Shown: piece by piece, positions 51,689-63,250 of the stretch
How positions within the stretch are numbered: the stretch's first letter is position 1
Layout: every line of letters begins with the position of its first letter
Source: Nipponacmea schrenckii
Lineage: Eukaryota; Mollusca; Gastropoda; Lottiidae
Assembly (NCBI GenBank): GCA_030562195.1
Contig: CM060199.1
Coordinates: 42,164,722-42,228,721 of the forward strand
Length of the DNA: 64,000 bases
Direction of reading: 5' to 3'
The notes under the pieces: model-generated
Seen by the model: only the letters and a program-made list of their open reading frames with translations
What the model was told of the DNA's origin: nothing
Databases searched by the model: none
Translations under genes and position numbers: made by a program

Positions 51689-52530
51689 AAGCTGAACTTA
51701 TCAGAAATAGGGAGGACGATGGCCAAGGGGATAAGCTTCTGGAGGCAGTGGCAAATAACAACGAATGCGGATCGAAGGACGAAGATAAAAGGGTTGTGTA
51801 TAATTGGACGGCAAATATAGTTATAGCAGAGACGGCCAGAGAGAGATGGGCGATTCGGTTTACTGATAAAGAGAAGTTGGAAATATTTGATGCTTTTTGG
51901 AGATCAATGGACGGAGAAAAGGGTGTACATTAATAGCTAAGTTGAAAGGCTTGAAGTCCAAGCGAGAAAAGGTTTCTTTGATTGACGGACATCAAAGGAG
52001 AAACTGTTCACTAAAGTACTTTTAAAGAAAAGTGACAAAAGGTACAAAGTTTGCAAACCAAAGTTTTTTCCACACTGGCAATCGGTTTAAAGTCTATTTA
52101 TGATTGGATCGAAAAAAAAGGACTAATGGAATACCACACACACCCGTAGAACGGAAAATCGAAATACTGCATTCAAAGATTGAAGCGTGAACGTTTAAAC
52201 GTTTCTTAGTGGTTTAACGAAATGGCCATCACACTACTGCTGCTCAGCCAGCGGCATAACCTCTCTCGATCCAGTATATTTGCATATTTTGCTGTATTGT
52301 AAAGGTATTTGAACAGCATTGTAAAGATAACAATAAGCCAGTTGCTGATCAAAAGTTATTTTTTAAACATTAATCTTTCGCTCTTCCCGCCAAAAAAGAC
52401 CACTGTTGCGCAAACAATATTAGAGAGGAAGCATATAGAGCACATTAAAAAGAAATAAGAAGGTAGAATAGAAAAAAAAACAAGGAATAAGAAAGCTTTA
52501 ATAGAGACAACACTATCACCAACATTGGAA
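51689..52530 (+). pseudogene. Decayed transposase-like gene downstream of the minisatellite
   Basis: An open piece AELIRNREDDGQGDKLLEA...WAIRFTDKEKLEIFDAFWRSMDGE ends at 51933. Shifted frames then give KRYKVCKPKFF, HTPVERKIEILHSK (52137-52178), SHYC and KKTTVAQ...EHIKKK...TRNKKALIE up to about 52530. The order C-K-x-F-F, then P-V-E-R-K-I-E, then M-P-S-H-Y-C matches a family of uncharacterised transposase-like proteins common in molluscs, cnidarians and insects. Function unknown. PB-C separates it from its repetitive N-terminal part (47340-47946). Confidence 0.55.
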
Positions 52531-54154
52531 CCTGGACGAATAGAAGTATATTTTGGAGAGGACTTTCTTCACCACCACAGATGTTGTTTTCGGATTATAC
52601 GATCAACCACTTCCAATTAAAGCAACGAAATACAGGCATTTTTAAGAATTGAAGTCTGTCTTTCCTTGGGGAAGGGATTGATTCTCCCAGATGTAAAGGC
52701 CCATGGTGGTACAAATGTTTTTTTGAGAATTTAAGTTCTGAGTTTTGGAATATTATGCAACTATCATAATAATTTTATGTTTATAGGCATTGGGGAATTT
52801 CTCTTGGAGACTCTTATAATGGGAATGAACTATCTTGCTTGCTATATTACTGGTTGTATTGAAGGGGACGACATACGTCTTGCTGTATTTAATATCTCAA
52901 TCCAATGGGCTTCTCTAGATTGACGGAATTTGGTAGTTTCATCTTCAGGCAAGTCGATTTCATTTCGCTTAATTGGGGTTAGGGTGAGATCGTCAAGTGA
53001 ACACCCGATACACGTGTTATTACACGCTTTAAGAACAGTAGAAGACGCCATTATTTTCTCTGTTCAATCAAGTTTGTAATACATCATTTGCCACATGTAT
53101 TACATTAAGGTAGGATTCATTATCTTCTTCATAACGTCACATCATGTTATCCTCACAGAGATTATAGGGAATTACCTACGTGATTTTTTTTTAGTATTTT
53201 TTTTTTTAGGTTTATTTATTTATTTTCTTTGAGTTAGGCTTACATTATTTCACTCTCGGTGGTAATGAAAACATTAACTTATAAATTCATTCTTTATTTT
53301 CCTTAAATTGACGATCGTAATTTTAAACTCTATTAAAAGAATACATCAAGGTGTATATATGCAAATATATGGTTATCTCAGTTTTTCATGGATAAAAATC
53401 TTTAGTTTTTCCGTCGAATTTTCTAACAACATGCTTTTGGCCATTTTGAGTGAGAGTGGCCATTAATTTAAACTAAATATATGCATTAATGACATAATAC
53501 TTCTTCAAAATGAAATAGAAACAGATTATATTGCATGTACTATAAACAGATATTTTTTTAGATGATGGGGATTTGGAGATTAATCCATACTGGAAGGTGT
53601 CCTAGCCTTATCTATAAAATAGTTTGTATCACAAAAATTTAAGAATTTCTACTTAAAAGTAGTCATAAGGGGATGGTCAAGCGGATGAAGCAGAGAATTT
53701 CCATGAGTATTTATCATTAATTTTTATTTATTTTTTTTTTCTTATTTTTTGAAAAAAATCACATGTAGCAGCTGGGTCATGGCTTATTCGTTTCGGTCAA
53801 TAAAATTTTTATTTATCTTTTCCATAATTTTACGCAACCGCAAGTTTATTTTGGCGCAAATAATTTTATCGCTCGAACAGATATTGAAACTCCACAGCGG
53901 CACAGGCCTTGCTGAGGTAACATTTTTAGTTTTTACCACAGCCTTTTAAGATATAGTATAGTATTAAGACAAGCTTGTTTAGCTACGGGCCTAAGGAATC
54001 CTACCTACGCAATATGGAAGTGTAATAATGTAGTCAGAAATTGATTCTGATAAGATAAAAACACTGTATCCAAGTATATAGTAAATATATAATTACTTGT
54101 TTTAAATCTTAAAGGGAAATATATTATATATACAATAAAATCCTATGTGTCCGA
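52531..54154. other. Intergenic, no firm gene
   Basis: AT-rich. The only frame of note is 52842-53051 on the minus strand (FRQSREAHWIEILNT), vaguely like the tail of LINE or Penelope ORFs (R-E-x-x-W-I-x-x-L-N-T); not enough to call. Confidence 0.4.
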
Positions 54155-54158
54155 TTAA

Positions 54159-54606
54159 CCCTTTGAACCCAACGGGCCGGTATACCGGCCCGTTAATTGA
54201 CGTCCTAAAAACACCGACGGGCCGGTCTACCGGCCTACACGTGGTCTTGTTTACCACGTCATAGTACGTAGAAATCAGCCGGCCAATCAAGACAGTCGTT
54301 ACTTAATGAGGTAATAAGACACTGTTTGTTTATACTTGTGAAGAAATTTCTGAACTTGAATTAGTTTTTGGGTAAATATCGCTGATTTTGTCGACGTAAA
54401 TAATGGCTTGTAACTATGACGTCAATCGGGTGTTGAACATGCTCGATCAGGATGACGAAAAAGAAGATTTGGATTCAGATAATTCCGATTTTGATGATGA
54501 TTACGAGACAGAAAGTGACGGTGAGTTGTTGAATGTCACTTTGCCCGCTTCACTCAATGTATTGCCTGTAGATGCGACTGGCGACCACGGTCTACCGGAT
54601 ATCTAA
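54159..54606 (+). mobile_element. Left end of a fourth piggyBac, PB-D, with hairpins
   Basis: TTAA (54155-54158) then CCCTTTGAACCC. Directly inside is a perfect 24-bp palindrome (54171-54194; core CGGGCCGGTATACCGGCCCG), a second imperfect copy (54209-54230, CGGGCCGGTCTACCGGCC), and a hairpin ACGTGGT...ACCACGT (54239-54260). ATG at 54403 begins MACNYDVNRVLNMLDQDDEKED, an acidic transposase N-terminus (67 residues). The catalytic core is absent; the neighbouring module begins at ~54610. No matching right end was found in the window. Confidence 0.75.
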
Positions 54607-54643
54607 ATACTCTATTACTACTTAGAATAAATAGACCAAAAAA

Positions 54644-55807
54644 ATGTCTTTAATAAACATTCACTCCCCTAAAATCTATTTTGGATCAGGTGACATTCAG
54701 AAATCTCTAACTAAACTTCCTGGTTTTCCATGGGCTAAATATAAAGGTGAGAAACATCTTCCAGGTCATAATAACACTGGACCGGGAACTAGGTTAGATT
54801 TACGACTAGATGAAAATGATAATCCAAAACCAGGCGAAGAACCAGTTAATAGAGTTGATGCTGCTGCACTTAAACACGATAAACTATACAGAAATGAGGA
54901 CTTACAATTTCGACATGAAGCAGACAAACAAATGATTAAAGAATTAGAATCTATTCCAAATCCCACTTTTAGAGAAAAAGTTGAAAGAGCGTTAATCATA
55001 AGATTATTAAAATCAAAAATGAAATTGGGTATGGGAATAGCAGATGAAATTCATAAAGAATTCAGAAAAACTAAAAACTTTTTAAAAGTGAAAGTATTCG
55101 TCAAAGACGATATATGGTCAGCTGATTTAATTAATATGCCCCCAGAAAGAGGTTATAAATATTGCTTAACAGTTATAGATTTATATACAAGATACGCTTA
55201 GTTTATTCCTCTAAAAAACAAAACAGGTTTAACTGTTAAAAAAGCATTTGAAACAATTATGAAACATAGAAAACCCAAAAAGTTATGGGTAGATCAAGGA
55301 ACAGAATTTTATAATAAAAATATGAAATCTTTAGGGTTTGAAATTTACAGTACATATAACGAAGGTAAAGCTGTAGTAATTGAGAGATTTAACAGAACTC
55401 TAAAAAACAAATTATTCAAAAAGTTCACAGAATTGAATTCTCAAAAATGGCTTAAAATATTACCTATTGTTGTCGATGAATATAATAATAAAATTCATTC
55501 ATCTATAAATGTTACTCCTACAGAAGCTTCAAAAAATCCAGATATAATAAAATCAATTAACACACAAAACAATTTTGAAAATGAGGATTTAAATATTAAA
55601 CTCAAATTTAAAGTTGGAGATAGAGTTCGTATTTATAAATATAAAAGTAAATTTGAAAAAGGTTACGTTGGATATTGGACGAATGAAATCTTTATAATTG
55701 ATAAAATTAATGAAACTTCACCACCAACTTACAGTTTAGTAGATTTACATGGTGAAGAAATCTTGGGTAGATTTTATCAAAACAAACTTCAAAAAACTGA
55801 TTTTTAA
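54644..55807 (+). pseudogene. PLA2-like domain fused to a Polinton-type integrase, one nonsense codon
   Basis: A single frame of 388 codons broken only by TAG at 55199-55201. Residues ~25-100 form a parvovirus-VP1-like phospholipase A2 domain: TGPGTRLDL as the calcium loop and AALKHDKLYR with the His-Asp pair. Residues ~155-330 form an rve integrase core: WSADLINM (D), LWVDQGTEFYN (D), VVIERFNRTLKNK (E). The C-terminus FKVGDRVRIYK...YSLVDLHGEEI is a chromodomain/SH3-like integrase tail. Integrases of this type insert Polinton-like DNA; the PLA2 domain in viruses breaches membranes. The fusion and the nonsense codon are seen directly; joint function is inference. Confidence 0.82.
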
Positions 55808-56220
55808 AATGATTACTTTTAAAGAATTCTTACAAAAATACGGAACAGATACTACAACAAATTTTCAATTAATCAGATGGGCAGAAGAATTAAACATAAA
55901 ACCTTTTTACTATTGTATGCGTGATGAAATATCATCTCTTAAAAATAAAAAAAGTTCTATGCAATAACTAATATCCATAATTCAGATCAAAAAGGCGTTC
56001 ATCATTCTGCTTTATTCAAAGGGAATTCAATTCAATTCAATGATTCATATGGATTAGATCCAACTAAAGAAATTATTGATTTAAATTATGGTCGAATAAA
56101 ATGTTCTACTTTTCAAATTCAAAAACCAGGGGATAAATTTTGTGGTCAACTTTCTCTTTGGGTTTAATATCAATTAAGTTTAGGTAAACCATTTGAAGAA
56201 AAAGTATTAAATCTTGTTTA
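55808..56220 (+). pseudogene. Adenain-like cysteine protease
   Basis: Starts ATG at 55808, directly after the integrase stop. The first piece runs to 55967 (MITFKEFLQKYGTDTTTNF). After a frame change near 55950 comes GVHHSALF (catalytic His), FNDSYGLDP, QIQKPG and FCGQLSLW (catalytic Cys, oxyanion Gln nearby), the His...Asp/Asn...Gln...Cys order of adenovirus/Polinton-type maturation proteases. A TAA near 56165 breaks it again. Position next to an integrase supports the call. Inactive as given. Confidence 0.7.
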
Positions 56221-56225
56221 AAAAA

Positions 56226-56725
56226 ATGGCAAATAAATTTGGTTTAGGAAACTTAAAGAATGAAGCTCCTGCATTATCGATTAATAAATTCAAACATATT
56301 TTGTGGATCAAACTGGAGACACACTTCAAGGTGATATAGATATGAATAATTTCAAAATAACTAATCTAAGATCTCCTCAACAGAAAAAAGATGCAAGGTT
56401 ATTTAACTCTAACAAATAAAAGTTTACATCAAAAAATAACTGTATTAGATAAGGATAGTAAAAACCAATTAGAAAACCATCAAAATCTTTTAGACTCACA
56501 TCATAAAAAACTAGAAACTTATCAACAACAATTAGATAACATAGTCGATAAAACTCAGTTGGACAGAATAAATTTATTAATATCACAACTAGACGAAAAA
56601 ATTACAAAGCAAAAATCAGATATTAAACAACTGATAGGTAACATTAAACCAGGTATAAATGAGGAAAGATTAAAACAAGAATTAGCTAATCTTGAAACGA
56701 AACTCAGTGATGATAATTTCAATTC
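56226..56725 (+). pseudogene. Fibre-like coiled-coil protein, N-terminal part
   Basis: MANKFGLGNLKNEAPALS opens the frame. A shifted frame carries DQTGDTLQGDIDMNNFKITNL, a phage-tail-fibre-type start motif (G-D-x-L-x-G-x-I-x-M-x-x-x-x-I). From 56391 a long coiled coil follows (KDSKNQLENHQNLLDSH; LDNIVDKTQLDRINLLISQL). Frame changes near 56297 and 56395. It is cut by the LINE at ~56725; a further repeat unit of the same coil lies at 61765-61953. Role as a trimeric attachment fibre is inference from the motif only. Confidence 0.6.
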
Positions 56726-56969
56726 AATTCTTTATTTCTTTGAACCACTGGTTCATCAAATATATATACAGAATATATACATAATACACAAATGTACAGA
56801 AAAGTATGATATACAAAGAAAAGAGAGCGAAATACAAATATGGAACAAAATATGAATATAAGTATGTTGGTATATAAGGACCAATTAAATTGAAAACAAC
56901 ATAGCTAGGAAAGATAAGAATATACATAATATACCAAACTGAAAAATGTTGAAATTATAAATATAATAA

Positions 56970-59900
56970 TTATTTTAAAATTGATTTAAGGTAGTCTTTT
57001 CTTCTTTTAATTGCTAAATATATATATTTACCAAGACTATTTAGTTCAGAAGTGTTTTCACTCGACAAAAATTGGATCAGCTTGTACATGCTTGGTCTGA
57101 TACGAAAGTATTTTTTAAAAAGGTTTGTCCGTAAATCAATATAAAGTGGGCATATAAAAAGAAAATGGAATTCGTCCTCGACTTCATTTTTACTACAGCA
57201 GAGACATAGTCTATATTCTTTTTCAATATTCGAGTAACGACCCTTCTCAATGTTTAGGTCATGACTAGATAATCTAAAACGAGTAATTTCACGACGATAT
57301 TTGTTTAAAATATTCTTACTGAAATAAGATTGGAGTTGGAATTTGTTTAAAATCAAATGTTGGAAAATAAAACCTTTACCGGAGATACAAATATCAGTAT
57401 ATGTTTCTTGTCTAAAAATATCAAAAATTCTAAACTTAATCCTGCAATAATTTATTTTAGTTGAAGGAGTAAAAGGATTTTCCCAAATAGAACCAAGGCC
57501 TATCTTATATAATTCTGATTTTACGCTTATAATCCAGCAGTCATTATTTTTTATCATTTCAGTATAACAGTTTTGTAAGATTTTATTTTCCGCATGCAAA
57601 AGCTTTGTCCAATACTTAAATATTCTTAATTTTCTTATGATCAAAAGAGGATATCGCCCCGTTTCATAATAAATCATACTAGAGTTGGTACTGGTATCAA
57701 TTGTTCTTTTTAAAAAGTTTAAATGTAATTTTTCAATGTCTTTAGCTGCGTGAAATCCCCATACTTCTGCACCATAATTTAAAATACTTGATATATATAA
57801 ATAAAAAACTGAAAACCTGGTTTCTATGTTAAAATAGTTTTCTTTGCATACTTTCGTAGTAGCCCCTAATGCTTTTCTACCTTGGTCAGCTATGTGTTGT
57901 TGCGTCTTAAGAAATTTCCCGTTAAAATTAAACAAAACTCCAAGATAATTAAATTGACTGACTACGTCAAGTTTTATATCATTAAAATACCACTGTTCAT
58001 TTCCCCTTAGCTTACCACCATTTCTAAAGATCACAACCTTAGTTTTTGCGATATTAACTTTCATATCCCACTTATCAGTATATCTATACAATGAATTTAG
58101 CAAATGTTGTAATCTTCTGGTGACTCAGATAACAAAACCTTACCATCTGCGTACATGAGTAAAAATAAAAAATATATCGTGGATTCTTAAACATTTACAA
58201 TTATCATTATTCAAATGTTGTTCTATGTCATTCACATAAAACGAAAATAATAGTGGTGATAAAACTTCACCTTGAAATAAACCATTTAAGCAGTCAAAGA
58301 TTTCTGATACTTCTCCGTGCACTTTAACTCGGCATTTAACTTTCTCATATAGTGAACGGATTATCGTTAAAGTTTTCCCATTGATACCTTGTTGAATAAG
58401 TTTATACCATAGGTTTAATCTGTTTATCAAATCGAAACATTTTGAATAGTCGACAAAGCAGGCATACAATCTTTTTTTATTTTTCAGAGTTCTATTGACT
58501 AGAGACTGAAGGATAAAAATGGCATCAATTGTGGAGAGGTTTTTCCTAAAGCCAAATTAAGCATCAGAAATGATTTCGTGCGGTTTGTCAAATTTCACTA
58601 ATCTATTGTTTATTATCGAGGTAAAAAGTTTTCCCAGACATGAAACAATAGTAATTCCTCTATAGTTATTTGTATTCTTAGGATCCCCCTTTTTGAAGAT
58701 CGGCACAATATTGCCTAGTGCCCACGCTGATGGGAAACAACCCGAATTCAGAACATTATTAAATATAATACTTAAATAAGTTATTAACTCAGACTTACAG
58801 TTTATCAGTATTTCATTTGTTATATTATCATTTGCAAATGCTTTGTTTAATTTAAGATTGTTTATACATTGAAGAATTTCATCTTCTGTAATCAGATCAT
58901 CTAATTCACTAACACTAATTGCCTTTTTCTTATCAAAATTATACAATGCTGTTTCTACCTCCTGGTTAATAGCAGGATGTGTAGAAGATAGATCTTTAAA
59001 GTGCGTAAAAAAGTCTTGTATAGTTAAATCGGAACTAATAATAGATTTCCGTTTATTGAATAGTTTATAAAAAGTTTTAGGGTTTGTCATCCTAATATCA
59101 TTTAACAAGTTACCTTGCTTATGCATATAAATAGTTTTTAATTTACCTTCAAATTTCTTATATTTGTATTTTGATTGGATTAGCGCCGCTTTGTTCTCTT
59201 TTGATTTATGTTTATTAAACTTTTTTAAGTCATGTTTGTAGTTTCGATAAAGGACACGACATTCATTAGTGAACCATGGTTTATCCACTGAAATTTTGCT
59301 TTTATTATTTTGATTAGAGACTCTTTTGCGAATTGTAGTAATCTCAGAACAACCAGAAACTATCTTTGTAATAAGTTTAGAGAATTTTTCTACACATAAA
59401 TCGATTTTATTTTGGTCTAATCCATTCAATGAACAAATATTTAACAGCTCGTTTTCATGAGACAAGATATTTAAACGTATATTATTTGTATTATTTTCGC
59501 ACCATTCTGTTTTAATAATAGAACGTACATTGGATTCATTCATAACCTGGTCTGTAACTTCCCTATTATTTGTTCTACAATAAATATTAAAATCAACTGG
59601 ACTGTGATCGGAGTATTCATTAAATTCGCCCGAAGTAAAAGCATTGATAACTTCGAAATGTTTAAATTCGATTAAAAGATAGTCGATGAGACTTGAGCCC
59701 CTGTCATTTTGAAATGTGAGACTACCAGCTAAGTCTCTGTCAGTTCGACCATTATAAATTCTTAATGACGTTTCCTTGCATAGGTTTAGTAACAGATTAC
59801 CAAATGTATTCGTTGGAATATCAGGTTCATAATTATATATAGCGGACAATTTTGATGTTATTTGTTTAGGTAATATGTCGTCCCTAATATAGTCGTCTTT

Positions 59901-60324
59901 ATTAGCAGTTCTTGCGTTCAGGTCGCCCCATTTCTTTATATTTCAATGTTAATTCTTGCAAAATAAGAAAAAGGTCAACATCATGGACATCATAAAATAC
60001 ACTTTTGTATGGCGGTATATAGCACCCAATGATATAGTAACATGTCTCGTCAGATTTAATTTGCAGTACGATAATTGTATCAAGAACATTATGGACTATG
60101 CGACAGGAATCAGACATTGATCTCAGAATGTAAATAACTAACCCTCCACCAACAGTGTGTTTTCTTGGAAATGCGTATGTTACATAATGTTCTATATCAA
60201 TTTCATCCCCACACTGTATCCAACATTCAAATAGAAAAATAATATCATATTTACAAATAATATTACAAAAACAGTCTTCTTTGATCTTCTTGCACAGACC
60301 TTTTCCAACATTCCATGCTTTCAC
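56970..60324 (-). pseudogene. LINE ORF2: APE endonuclease and reverse transcriptase
   Basis: 60324-59902: VKAWNVGKGL, YDIIFLFECW, IGCYIPP. After a frame change near 59935: GDLNART, SLIDYLL and YSDHSPV complete the endonuclease. Reverse transcriptase: IVPIFKKGDPKNTNNYRGI (~58690), FVDYSKCFDLI (~58450), LFQGEVLSPLLFSFYVND (~58265). The catalytic box reads MYADGKVLL (~58150), so the second Asp of Y-A-D-D is Gly. The last 377 residues (56970-58103) are open and hold FNYLGVLF and the RT thumb/C-terminal region. Breaks near 59935, 58557 and 58140. Confidence 0.85.
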
Positions 60325-60348
60325 TTTAATCTCACTCTCCTTTATGTC

Positions 60349-61627
60349 CTATTCCATGCTAACCGTTTCCACAACCGGGGACATACGTGTAGGGGTTCCT
60401 AGGTACGGTGGCCTAATGCTTCGTTGAGAGTTATGCCTATTTCGGATTTGCGAATGGGTATTTGGGGCGTCTCTTTCATTTTGAAAATAAAAATCATCTT
60501 TACCCGGTATATAGAGTTCTCCATTAATGTACAGCTTATCACTGTATAGTACTGTCTTGTTGCCATGTCTTTTAAACCTCTTCATAACTGGATATAGTTC
60601 TTTCCTTTTCTCTTCAATCATAGATGGAAATTGTGGGCTGATACCATAAGGTTTGTTATATAGTTTCCAAGCTCTTCCTTTCACCAACTCAAGGTCCTTG
60701 TTGTAAATAAATCTGGCTATAATGGGACGATGTTTTCCAGTAATGCGTTTTCCAAAACGATGGACGTTTCCAAGCGCCACTCTGTTATCGATTTCAAGTT
60801 CGTAATATAAGAACTGTCTTATTATATCCTCAGAATTTTCATCAGTGCTTTCAGGTATCCCTTGAAATATCAAATTGTATTTAAAAGACCGACATCGTAG
60901 ATCAAGAACGTCCTTGTTAAATCTGTTCAGTGTTTTTTTCAATACAACTCACTCTATGTTTTAATTCAGGGTCGGGAGTAGTTGTCACGCCACTTCGTTT
61001 AAGACCATTAAGCTCACTGTTCTGGCTATTTATAGCTAAATGGTTTTCATTGCACTTTTTTGTTAAGATGTCAATACGTTGAGCCAAATCTTGATTACAT
61101 TTCTCAATACCATTCACTCTGCTGTTCACACAATTCAAGTCACTTTCAATGTCACCTACTTTTGATATCAAAATTTGTTGCCCCTCAAGAAATTTATCTA
61201 TTTTATCATTCAAAGATGTAATATTTTGTTTGAGGCCACTATCTTCCACTCTTTTCAGGCGCGTATTAATTTCGGTGATTTTGCTAGAAATATGCAGCAG
61301 CGATTCACTTAGTTGCTTATCGGTGCTTCTTTCATGTACTTTACTATGGATCTGAGACAGTAAATCTCCAATAGATTCATCTTTTTCTCCCGATTGCCCT
61401 ACTGTGTGATGTACCCTTGAGTTGATTGGTGAATATTGATTTACATCTATGTCCAAAGGGTTTTGGTTAAGGCTTGCCATGGCATTAGCATATATTTGGG
61501 ACGACGAGGCAACGTTATCACCGAAAAAGACTCGGCCTTCAGAGTTTCTTGCAAGAACTTCAGAGTCATCACTAGAAAATTCTCGTACCTTCCTCTTTTG
61601 AACCTTATTCTTCCTACCTTTTGGCAT
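60349..61627 (-). pseudogene. LINE ORF1: coiled coil plus RRM-like domain, one frameshift
   Basis: 61627-60917 starts MPKGRKNKVQKRKVREFSSDD and forms a long coiled coil (LLHISSKITEINTRLKRVED). A one-base shift in the T-run near 60935 leads to 60942-60349 with FKYNLIFQGIPES, an RRM-like start, then NVHRFGKRITGKHRPIIARF. The layout resembles L1-type ORF1p: trimeric RNA-binding chaperone. The frameshift sits in a homopolymer and could be a sequence error. Confidence 0.82.
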
Positions 61628-61764
61628 ATTTTAAGTATCCAAAGGGATTGCACATATATCTTTCCAACAAATCCTTGTGTTAAATACGTCTCGCTTGGTT
61701 AACTCCTGGAGCAAATTAAACCATGTCTACACTGTCCGCCATCTTGTTAACTCTTGTTAATAAT

Positions 61765-61953
61765 GAACTAACAGAAATTAAAACCTATATTGAACAACAA
61801 TTAGTTAATGTGGTTGATAAATCTCAGTTACAAAATTTAAATTTATTAATATCTCAACTAGACGATAAAATTACAAAGCAAAAATTAGATATTAAACAAC
61901 TGACAAGTAACATTAAACCAGGTATAAGCGAAGAAAAATTAAAACAAGAATAA
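61765..61953 (+). pseudogene. Fibre-like coiled coil, second repeat unit
   Basis: NELTEIKTYIEQQLVNVVDKSQ... LNLLISQLDDKITKQKLDIKQL matches 56530-56690 almost residue for residue. It starts earlier in the coil than the point where the left part was cut, so it is a second tandem unit, not the direct continuation. It ends at a TAA (61951-61953) and runs into a tandem repeat. Confidence 0.65.
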
Positions 61954-61954
61954 A

Positions 61955-63250
61955 CTAGAGCCACACGTGGCACAGAGTGGGACTTTGCTAACGTTGCAAA
62001 ATTGAAACAGACAGGCCAAAACATCTGATTTTCTGGGAGCATATGGCCAAAGCAACGAGGTATCTGTGTGCAAAGAATTTTTTGGAAAAACGTTATTTTC
62101 TACTGACGTAATTCGCTGACCTATATAAATGCTAAATTGAAAGTTTACCCGGATGTGCCACGCCCATCTCATTTTTTTTTGCGTAAATCTAATAACATTC
62201 AAAATATATATTCACGGTACAAATTTGAAGCTTGTACATTTAAAAGATCACGAGATATGCACAAATACATTTCAAAAAGGCAAAATGTACTTTAATTTAA
62301 AAAGTGCAAAAATTAAATTTTCATTTTAAAAACTTTTGTTATACATTGCTGGAAAGTGGACAAAAAGCGCCTTAAGAATCTGAAAATAATAAACCTCTAA
62401 ATTAATTAGGTCACGCTTTAAAGCAGTCCAAAGTTGTGAATTTTGCTGTATTTAGGCACCTATAAAACCGGAAGTGGACGTCGGAGGTTAAAATGTCAAA
62501 GTATTAAATGATAGACACGGTCAATGACCTTTGACCTACTAAAGTTCAAGGTCACCAAGGGTCAAGGTGACGAGAAATAAGCTTTCAAAATTAGAAAAAA
62601 ATCAACCGGTTTCCTATTGTCGAAAAATTGCAACAGACAGGCCGAATTATCTGATTTTCTGGAATGAAGTGGCCAAAGCAATGAGGTATCTGTGTGCAAA
62701 GTACTTTTTTTAAAAACGCTATTTACTGCAGCCGTAATTCGCTGACCCATATAAATGGTAAATCGGAATTTTACCCGGATGTGCCACGCCCATCTCATTT
62801 TTTTTATGTAAATCTAATCACATTCAAAATGTATATTCACGTTACAAATTTGAAGGTTGTACATCTTATAGATCACGAGATATACACACATACATTTCCA
62901 AAAAACGTAAACACGACAAAATGTACTTGAATTTTCAAAAATCAAAAAATTCAATTTCCATTATATAAACTTTTGTTATATATCGTTGGAAAGAAGACAA
63001 AAAGCACTTTAAGAATCTAAAAAAATTAACACTCTAAATTAATTAGGTCACGCTCTAGAGCAGTCCAAAGTTGAAAATTATGCTGTTTTCGGGGAGTTAT
63101 AAAACAGGAAGTAGACGTCGGAGGTCAAAGGTCAAAGTATCAACTGATAGCCAAGGTCAATGACCTTTGACCTACTTAAGGTCAAGGTCATCAAAGGTCA
63201 AAGTCACGAGAAATAAGCCCCCAAACTTCGAAAAAATTCAACCGGATGTT
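61955..63250 (+). repeat. Two-copy ~630-bp tandem repeat with TGACCT clusters
   Basis: AACAGACAGGCC at 62006 and 62632; CCGGATGTGCCACGCCCATC at 62148 and 62776; TCAATGACCTTTGACCTACT at 62521 and 63157. Each unit ends with CCGGAAGT...GACGTCGGAGGT and a cluster of TGACCT/AGGTCA half-sites. No ORF of interest. Confidence 0.88.

Larger units (their letters stand above)
56722..61760 (-). mobile_element. CR1/L2-like LINE inserted in the fibre-like gene
   Basis: Minus-strand LINE of about 5.0 kb. The 3' end at ~56722 has a GAATTGAATTG tail; the 5' end near 61760 is approximate. ORF1 and ORF2 have the coiled-coil/RRM and APE-RT layout of CR1/L2/L1-type elements. No RNase H is present, unlike the LINE at 504-9063. 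A target duplication was not resolved. Several frameshifts and a changed RT box make it inactive. Confidence 0.82.

Noticed and set aside
52842..53051. 69-residue minus-strand frame with REAHWIEILNT
   Set aside because: One short motif resembling LINE/Penelope tails; no flanking domain supports it.
54403..56725. A full Polinton or an endogenous parvovirus
   Set aside because: No PolB, packaging ATPase, capsid, replication or terminal-repeat features are visible; only the PLA2-like/integrase/protease/fibre part can be supported.
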